From positions 370,998-434,997 of IMG/VR virus record IMGVR_UViG_3300018080_008436: a stretch of DNA of 64,000 nucleotides; one strand, given 5' to 3'. This document shows positions 58,715 to 64,000 of this stretch, piece by piece. The notes under the pieces were generated by a model, which searched no databases, was not told the origin of the DNA, and was given only the letters and a program-made list of their open reading frames with translations. The translations under genes were made by a program, and so were the position numbers. This DNA comes from a virus. Position 1 is the first letter of the stretch, and each line of letters opens with the position of its first letter.

Positions 58715-61191
58715 TCATCAACTTTCTTACTGATACTCTGTTCACCAAGTTCGCCATCTGAGAGAACATCAACAGCATCAATAATAGTATCTGGATTAAT
58801 AGTGTCATCAGATGCAATTACTCTCAACTTGTTAACAAGACAGTGTTCGACTTCAGTTGGGGAAGCAGTTGCAACTTTTACGTTTTTGGCGTTCCAATAG
58901 GATGATCGCTTCGAAAAAGAAGCAGATTCAGAAGATTGAGGTTCTTCTAACAAAGATCCTGCTAATCTTACACGTTCCTTAGTGGTTGCAACGCAGTTGT
59001 TCGCAATTTCTTGCAATTCTTGTGGGGTTGCTCCAGTTTCAAGGGAAACCTCTGCAAACGCTTCAACGACAGCATCCATGTGTTCCTTAGCGGACTTAAA
59101 TAGAGATGCATCTCTGTTGGCCTGACGTGCCCATGCAGGATCGACATTGTCTAACTGCTTCTGGGTGATTACTTCAGGCTCATTGTTGGTACGATAGCCT
59201 TCACTATCCAATTGTTTTTGGGTGACAGTATGTTTGTCCTCATCCTTACGGGGAGATACACCATTACTATCATTATCCAATTGTTTTTGGGTAATGACTT
59301 CAGGTTCGTCATCCTGTCTGGGGTTCAGCTTCAACTCGCTGTCATCCAACTGTTTCTCAGTGATAACTTCTTTTTCACCTTTTCTTGGACTCGCGTTATC
59401 ATTGCTGTCCAGTTGTTTTTGTGTGATGACCTGCTGTTCTTCCCCAGTGCGACCGTGATACAACTCGGATCTGTGATCTTCGAGTTGTTTCTGAGTGATC
59501 ACTTCTGGAGTTGCAAGAACGGTATTGGCACCAGCCTCTTTAGTTTCTTTACTCATTCTTTCTACTCCTTCTCTTGGATTTGTTTTGGCGAATAAATCTA
59601 AAAATTGATGAGCCGCTACTTTTGGCGACTCACTGATTAAATTCTTATCTTGATCTGACAGATCGTCATAGGTCCAAATTTGCATTCTGTCAGAGTTAGT
59701 GTCCTCCGCGACGATGATAAATGAATCGTCTCTATTTTTCACTGCGAGTTTTAAATTACCAATTTGCATTGATGGTACTTCTTTTATATACTCAAAAAAG
59801 CTTTGTTTTTCCTGCCACGAGTCAGATAAAACTTGCATAGCTTTTTCACGTTGTTTTTCTTTACTAGCTACGGTTCGTCTTTTTCCCATAGATTTAACTC
59901 CCGTTTTATTCATTTTATCGCACAGACTCGCGGCCTTTTGCAAAACAGAAGCTCCGAACTCATAATGATCTACGGCCTCATCTGCGACTCTCCTAATTAA
60001 ATGTGAACTCTGGGCGGCTGGACGCATAGGTGCGGTAATAGGCATCTGCGGTGTATTTACTGGAGGTTGCCCTGGCGCTCCAGTTGTCGTTCCAACTTCC
60101 ATCGCTTGTTCTGAAGCAACTGGCATTGGTGCGGCATCTCTTGGAGCCGTTTCCAATCCCCCTCCTGGTGTTGGTGGTACTTCCCCTGTTGGAGGCATAC
60201 CTTCTTCTGGAGCGTTACCCTCGGTTCCAGGAACCTGAGATTCAACACTTCCATATCCAGCCCCTACTAATTCATCTGACCAAGTTTGTAGACTAGCAAT
60301 AATATCTACTAAATCACTTGCAAATTCAACTTCAACTTGTTGTCGGTTCTTAATCAAGTTAACAGCAATGTTCTCTAATGTTTCAAGAACCTGATTAATC
60401 TGATCAATTTCTTCCTGACTTGCATTTTTCTCAAGTGCCGCAGTCTTAATCATTCTAAGGTAATTCTCAACATTGGCAACTCTTGCAAGATAATCATCGT
60501 TTGGAATTATACCTTCAATATGGCAACTTGGGCAAGCAGGATCAACAACTCCACTTAACTCAATAAACTTGATCCCATAATTATGTTCAAATACTGGTTC
60601 GTCTTTGAATTCCTTCACTTCGCCAGTTCTAACGTTTCTGGCCCTACCAGTAAATTTTCTGCTCTTTCTATTTCTAATATGTTCGCAGTAATCTTCAGTT
60701 CTCTCAGCTTTGTTTTCGCAAATACTGCAAGTACTGTATTCAACTGAAGCACCCATGGAGACTCCAGTCATATATCCTTGTTCAATACCGCGACAAATAT
60801 GAGGATAAGCATCTCTATCTACAAAAGCTATTGTATAAACAGCATTATCATCTTCGTTCCATTCGGCCCAGATGATCTTACCTTTAGCCTTTTCTATATC
60901 TTGATTTTCATGATTGGTAAAGAAAGGGACACCTTCGAAACTCTTATAAGCTTTAAGCAATTCTTCTTTCGAAAATGAATCACCATTACTATTAGGTTCG
61001 TCAGCTTTGATTGCTTTAGCCCTGAAAAATAAAGCATTTGGATGCTTTGTAATTTCTGCTTGAACAATCTTTTCTTTCTCTGAACCAGGCTCTATCAAAA
61101 CTCTGCCAGAGGCAGTTTTAATCATAACCTCGTCTTCCTTAGAAATTTGCTCTACAGGACAAGGTTCGGTTAAAGCAACTTTTATTAACAT
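58690..61191 (-). CDS. Prohead core protein protease (with repeat-rich C-terminal region)
   Basis: 833 aa; starts MLIKVALTEPCP, 1 base after the previous stop. Residues ~45-240 match prohead protease type sequences: FFRAKAIKADEPNSNGDSFS, VPFFTNHENQDIEKAKGKI (His of the catalytic set), YMTGVSMGASVEYSTCSIC (Ser nucleophile region), DYCEHI and IELSGVVDPACP. Residues ~520-710 contain six copies of a xVITQKQLD motif. A C-terminal helical domain ends at UAG 58690, just after the A5 slip site. Cleaves scaffold and head proteins during maturation. Confidence 0.8.
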   Translation of the reverse strand: MLIKVALTEPCPVEQISKEDEVMIKTASGRVLIEPGSEKEKIVQAEITKHPNALFFRAKAIKADEPNSNGDSFSKEELLKAYKSFEGVPFFTNHENQDIEKAKGKIIWAEWNEDDNAVYTIAFVDRDAYPHICRGIEQGYMTGVSMGASVEYSTCSICENKAERTEDYCEHIRNRKSRKFTGRARNVRTGEVKEFKDEPVFEHNYGIKFIELSGVVDPACPSCHIEGIIPNDDYLARVANVENYLRMIKTAALEKNASQEEIDQINQVLETLENIAVNLIKNRQQVEVEFASDLVDIIASLQTWSDELVGAGYGSVESQVPGTEGNAPEEGMPPTGEVPPTPGGGLETAPRDAAPMPVASEQAMEVGTTTGAPGQPPVNTPQMPITAPMRPAAQSSHLIRRVADEAVDHYEFGASVLQKAASLCDKMNKTGVKSMGKRRTVASKEKQREKAMQVLSDSWQEKQSFFEYIKEVPSMQIGNLKLAVKNRDDSFIIVAEDTNSDRMQIWTYDDLSDQDKNLISESPKVAAHQFLDLFAKTNPREGVERMSKETKEAGANTVLATPEVITQKQLEDHRSELYHGRTGEEQQVITQKQLDSNDNASPRKGEKEVITEKQLDDSELKLNPRQDDEPEVITQKQLDNDSNGVSPRKDEDKHTVTQKQLDSEGYRTNNEPEVITQKQLDNVDPAWARQANRDASLFKSAKEHMDAVVEAFAEVSLETGATPQELQEIANNCVATTKERVRLAGSLLEEPQSSESASFSKRSSYWNAKNVKVATASPTEVEHCLVNKLRVIASDDTINPDTIIDAVDVLSDGELGEQSISKKVDEKLLKPLQ
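58711..58715 (-). promoter_or_regulatory. Candidate -1 frameshift site between protease and scaffold
   Basis: Zero frame GAU GAA AAA CUG...CAG UAG. A -1 slip of tRNA-Lys on the A5 run gives AAA ACU GCU GAA, entering the scaffold frame. The -1 frame is blocked by UGA immediately upstream and the zero frame stops 19 bases downstream, so the shift can happen only here. CTGCTG/CAGTAG can pair as a 6-bp hairpin right after the site. Not a perfect X XXY YYZ heptamer. Confidence 0.55.
59150..59540 (-). repeat. Six degenerate VITQKQLD-coding repeats in the protease gene
   Basis: Six copies of an 8-9-residue motif (EVITQKQLE, QVITQKQLD, EVITEKQLD, EVITQKQLD, TVTQKQLD, EVITQKQLD) are spaced 17-25 residues apart. 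The DNA of the units is nearly conserved, whereas the linkers vary. Confidence 0.85.
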
Positions 61192-61192
61192 A

Positions 61193-64000
61193 TTATCTTC
61201 CTTTTCTAAGATTCTTCGAGAACTTCTTTGCTAACCTTAAGAGTTCTAAAGATTCATGTGATTTTCCTTCATTGTCCAATTCTTGGGACAACTTTATGAT
61301 GTTTTTAAGAGCGTCAGTCGATGCCTGTGGGCCATCATCATCGTCATCATCCACATCAAAATCTTCTTGAAGACCATCAAGAAGTCCAGGCAATGCAGGT
61401 GTTGCAGGTTGTTTTGCAGGAGGTTGCTCCCTTCTTTCCCCAGGTTGTTCTACGACATCGACTTCTCTGTCAATAACAACCTCTGGCAAATCAGGTGTTA
61501 CTTCTTCAGGACCTTCAGGACCTTCAGGAACAACCTCTTCAGCGCCATCACCAACATCATTTATTTCGAAATCTTCTTGATCCAACAAATCTCCTTCATC
61601 AAGTACCTGTTCAAGCTCAAGTGCAACCTGATCCAACATATCTTGATCAACATCATGAACTCCTCTCATATAAGCGAGGTCTTCTGTGTTAATTCTAATC
61701 ATTGCTTCGTCACCATATATCTCTTCGAAATATTTTCTCATGGTTTCATCACTTCTGATTGTTCTGTATAACTTTCTTTGAGCAGGTGTTCTGGCATAGA
61801 ATTCATATGCCAATTGATTTGAAGTTACATTGTCTGCTGGAGGTCTCTGGAATACCAACGCAATTCTTTGAATATTCTTGTCCCCATTCTCATCCATAGA
61901 TATCAGTGGAGTCTTGGTCCCTGGATCTGTAAGTCTCGTTCCTTTCTCAACAAACTCAAAAGCCATTGTTTCAGTTATTTCTCCAACATCAAGAAATGCA
62001 TCTAACAAACTATTATGAACTCCAAATTGACTCATTTCTTGTTTATCTTCATCCCAAACAATACTAACAGCATTGCCAACATCTTCATCGGCACCTTTCT
62101 TTGTTCTCTTGCCATCAATTTGTTTTTGTCGTCTATAAACCTTTTCCATTTCATGAGCATAACTTCTTGCTTTCTTGGCTATGTCTTTTATTTCAGAATC
62201 AATTTGAATTTGTTCCCCATTTTCCCCTTCTTCAACATATGGTCTAAATGGCTCCAATTCTTTTATTTGTAAAGGTACATCTAATTGCCTTGCTCGAATA
62301 GCCCTTGTCATCATTGCTCTAACCTGACTTGGGAGAAACTTATTGGCATGTCCATTCTCATTAAGGAAGATTCGGCCCCTTTCTACAGAATCTTTATCTA
62401 TCTGTTCTCTGGTGGTAATATTGTTCTCACCCATGAACTCAGCCAAAGTGTCTAAAGCATTTTTCTTATCGAAGAATTGCAATACTTTCTCCATAGGAGT
62501 TCTAACTGTATTCTCATTAAAGCATCTTGGGAAACCATTGGCATCCAAAAATCGGACTACAGTTTCGGCAGTACCTTGACCAACATGAGCAAAGTTATTT
62601 GCCTCCATACACTCAGCAACCTTCTTTTTAACAACTCTGTCCAAAACTTTAATCATTAATGGCTTTACATTACCCTTATTAAATAATGGAGTATAATTGT
62701 TAAACTCATCTTTGTGTTTCTTTCTCTTACCCCTACCACTAGCACTTCCACCTGGGCCTTTGGGATCTCCACCAGCATTTAAGAAATCAACTACAACTTG
62801 CATTGAGTCTTCACTTATCTCTTCTATATTTCTAGAAGCCATAAATTCAGCAATTTCAGCAATAAGATTCTTCTCATTCTTCACATTTGATTTAATCTGA
62901 AGGGCTGAGTTTCTTAAAGCGCTACTAGGTTTAATGAATGCATGAGTCTCACTCATTCTTTTGAAGTTCTTTCGCATAACATCAATACTTAATAACTTAT
63001 CAATGTCTTCTTCTGCCAATTCTCTCTCTTCTTCTGTAGAGTCAGGGTCGCTAATAATATCTTTGCGGTTTTTGATTTTTTCTTCAATTATGTTTTCATA
63101 GAAAGCAAATATATGAGTGACTAACTTATTAAAGATTCTGTTCCCACTATATCCATTAAGAGCGCCATCTTTAGAGAAGTTAAAGTTATCTAGGTTAAGA
63201 ACTCCACCATTAGTAACCTGTTGTCTTGGATCTGGGTTATCTGCCTGTCGTTGACCTTCTTCCCATTCGTTCAGAGCTTCCTGCCTATCTTCAGAAACGC
63301 CACCAATTCCAGTTAGGAAATTAACAAATGTTCTAAAATCACTTGTAAAATCAAACCCTGCTTGACCTGCTTGAGGGATTCCCCCAAGAAGTCTGTATCG
63401 GTATCTCTCTCCACCAGTTATATTTTGATCTTGGAGATAGGATCTCACATAATGTAAAAGATCTTCATTGTATTGTTTGAACTCTTCCATTCCCATCATG
63501 TTAGCCAAAAGTTTCCTTAAACCATTTCTATTTAAGAACATTCTTGTTCCATTTGGAGAAATGATCATGTTATTCTCAGCGGCTTGATTGTAATTAGCGA
63601 AAGAATAGATCTGACAATCAGGATCATTCATATAATTTGCGGGTAAAGTAGAATCTCTTTTAAGAAGACGATTGTCTACCATAGGACCAACAGCTTTTTT
63701 CTGGAAGAATCTTGGACCTTCTGTCTTCTTATCAAGATTATAAATAGTTCTATAGTTAAAGATGTAGGAATAGTCATCCAATCCGAACTTCTGAATAAGA
63801 GGTGATGGACTCTCGGGATTGGTTAAGCTTTCCACTTGTTGTTCCTGAGTAACATGATCTTCTCCTAGATCTTGGAACATATCAAGTTTATGAATTTTGA
63901 GATTCTTTTCTAATTCTTCATTCTCTCTGTTTGGAGCAGGGACTGGATAGGATCTATGGAATGCTTGGAATTTCCCAAATGCGTCTGCGTAATACAAACC
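61193..64000 (-). CDS. Large head structural protein, 5' end outside window
   Basis: At least 935 aa; the frame is open to the window edge, so the N-terminus is missing and the apparent TTG start at 63997 is probably internal. The middle (~380-590) has three similar ~50-aa helical units, each with a start like AEFMxxxNI and a core VVDFLNAGG / VVRFLDANGFP / GRIFLNENGHAN. The C-terminal ~170 residues are an acidic linker with VDDDDDDG, then a helix pair (LKNIIKLSQELDNEGKSHESLELLRLAKKF). Precedes the protease gene, where a portal is often found, but I see no portal hallmark. Confidence 0.55.
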   Translation of the reverse strand, partial: GLYYADAFGKFQAFHRSYPVPAPNRENEELEKNLKIHKLDMFQDLGEDHVTQEQQVESLTNPESPSPLIQKFGLDDYSYIFNYRTIYNLDKKTEGPRFFQKKAVGPMVDNRLLKRDSTLPANYMNDPDCQIYSFANYNQAAENNMIISPNGTRMFLNRNGLRKLLANMMGMEEFKQYNEDLLHYVRSYLQDQNITGGERYRYRLLGGIPQAGQAGFDFTSDFRTFVNFLTGIGGVSEDRQEALNEWEEGQRQADNPDPRQQVTNGGVLNLDNFNFSKDGALNGYSGNRIFNKLVTHIFAFYENIIEEKIKNRKDIISDPDSTEEERELAEEDIDKLLSIDVMRKNFKRMSETHAFIKPSSALRNSALQIKSNVKNEKNLIAEIAEFMASRNIEEISEDSMQVVVDFLNAGGDPKGPGGSASGRGKRKKHKDEFNNYTPLFNKGNVKPLMIKVLDRVVKKKVAECMEANNFAHVGQGTAETVVRFLDANGFPRCFNENTVRTPMEKVLQFFDKKNALDTLAEFMGENNITTREQIDKDSVERGRIFLNENGHANKFLPSQVRAMMTRAIRARQLDVPLQIKELEPFRPYVEEGENGEQIQIDSEIKDIAKKARSYAHEMEKVYRRQKQIDGKRTKKGADEDVGNAVSIVWDEDKQEMSQFGVHNSLLDAFLDVGEITETMAFEFVEKGTRLTDPGTKTPLISMDENGDKNIQRIALVFQRPPADNVTSNQLAYEFYARTPAQRKLYRTIRSDETMRKYFEEIYGDEAMIRINTEDLAYMRGVHDVDQDMLDQVALELEQVLDEGDLLDQEDFEINDVGDGAEEVVPEGPEGPEEVTPDLPEVVIDREVDVVEQPGERREQPPAKQPATPALPGLLDGLQEDFDVDDDDDDGPQASTDALKNIIKLSQELDNEGKSHESLELLRLAKKFSKNLRKGR

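Noticed and set aside
1-64000. Full reassignment of UAG to an amino acid (code 15)
   Set aside because: About ten ordinary genes end in UAG at sensible places, including overlaps with the next start, and the long genes contain no internal UAG. Only the Pth2-like gene is clearly interrupted.
61193-64000. Portal protein call for the gene before the protease
   Set aside because: Position fits, but I see no portal-type sequence features and the N-terminus is missing.

Overview
The window is a piece of a large tailed-phage (Caudoviricetes) genome, probably an uncultured one. It is AT-rich, almost gap-free and full of TAATG/ATGA stop-start overlaps. It holds virion morphogenesis genes in the usual order, all on the minus strand except one four-gene plus-strand island. 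Start codons mostly have bacterial AGGAG-type ribosome binding sites. The host cannot be named from the sequence. The tail tube gene is followed by frameshifted tail chaperones and a 2077-aa tape measure. No sheath gene is visible, so a very long non-contractile tail is more likely than a contractile one.

Reading with transcription (right to left): 64000-55.6 kb holds a truncated large structural gene, the prohead protease and a repeat-rich scaffold/core protein. The scaffold has no start codon of its own and seems to be reached by a -1 frameshift at the end of the protease gene. Next, 55.5-44.97 kb holds two small genes, a putative head decoration protein, the major capsid protein, and then a cargo region of small diverse proteins. 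These include a phosphoribosyltransferase, a rhodanese, two transglutaminase/papain-like proteins, a DUF5662-like protein, a secreted EF-hand protein and several unknowns. Most begin with the same short N-terminal motif, M-K-[IL]-[IVM]-[KR]-x-[AS], or a W-Y variant. I propose that this is a capsid-targeting tag like that of T4 internal proteins.

The plus-strand island (41.66-44.97 kb) carries a CCA-adding enzyme with an HD domain and three unknown genes. To its left are a GT4 glycosyltransferase, an unknown 402-aa gene and then a tRNA with a CUA anticodon (an amber suppressor). The tRNA sits behind a consensus sigma70 promoter. About 500 bases downstream is a Pth2-like gene interrupted by an in-frame UAG. 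Ordinary genes here also end in UAG, so this is not wholesale recoding.

From 37.8 to 26 kb there are virion and connector genes, a cytomotive-type actin-like ATPase operon, a putative adaptor, a tail terminator and two paralogous small structural proteins. From 25.7 kb to the left edge are the tail tube, chaperones (with a strong -1 slippery site), tape measure, baseplate/hub proteins and large tail-tip proteins. Serine-rich low-complexity segments recur in five virion proteins. Strong terminators, several with UUCG loops, and a recurring TGTATAATA box with no evident -35 split the minus strand into transcription units.
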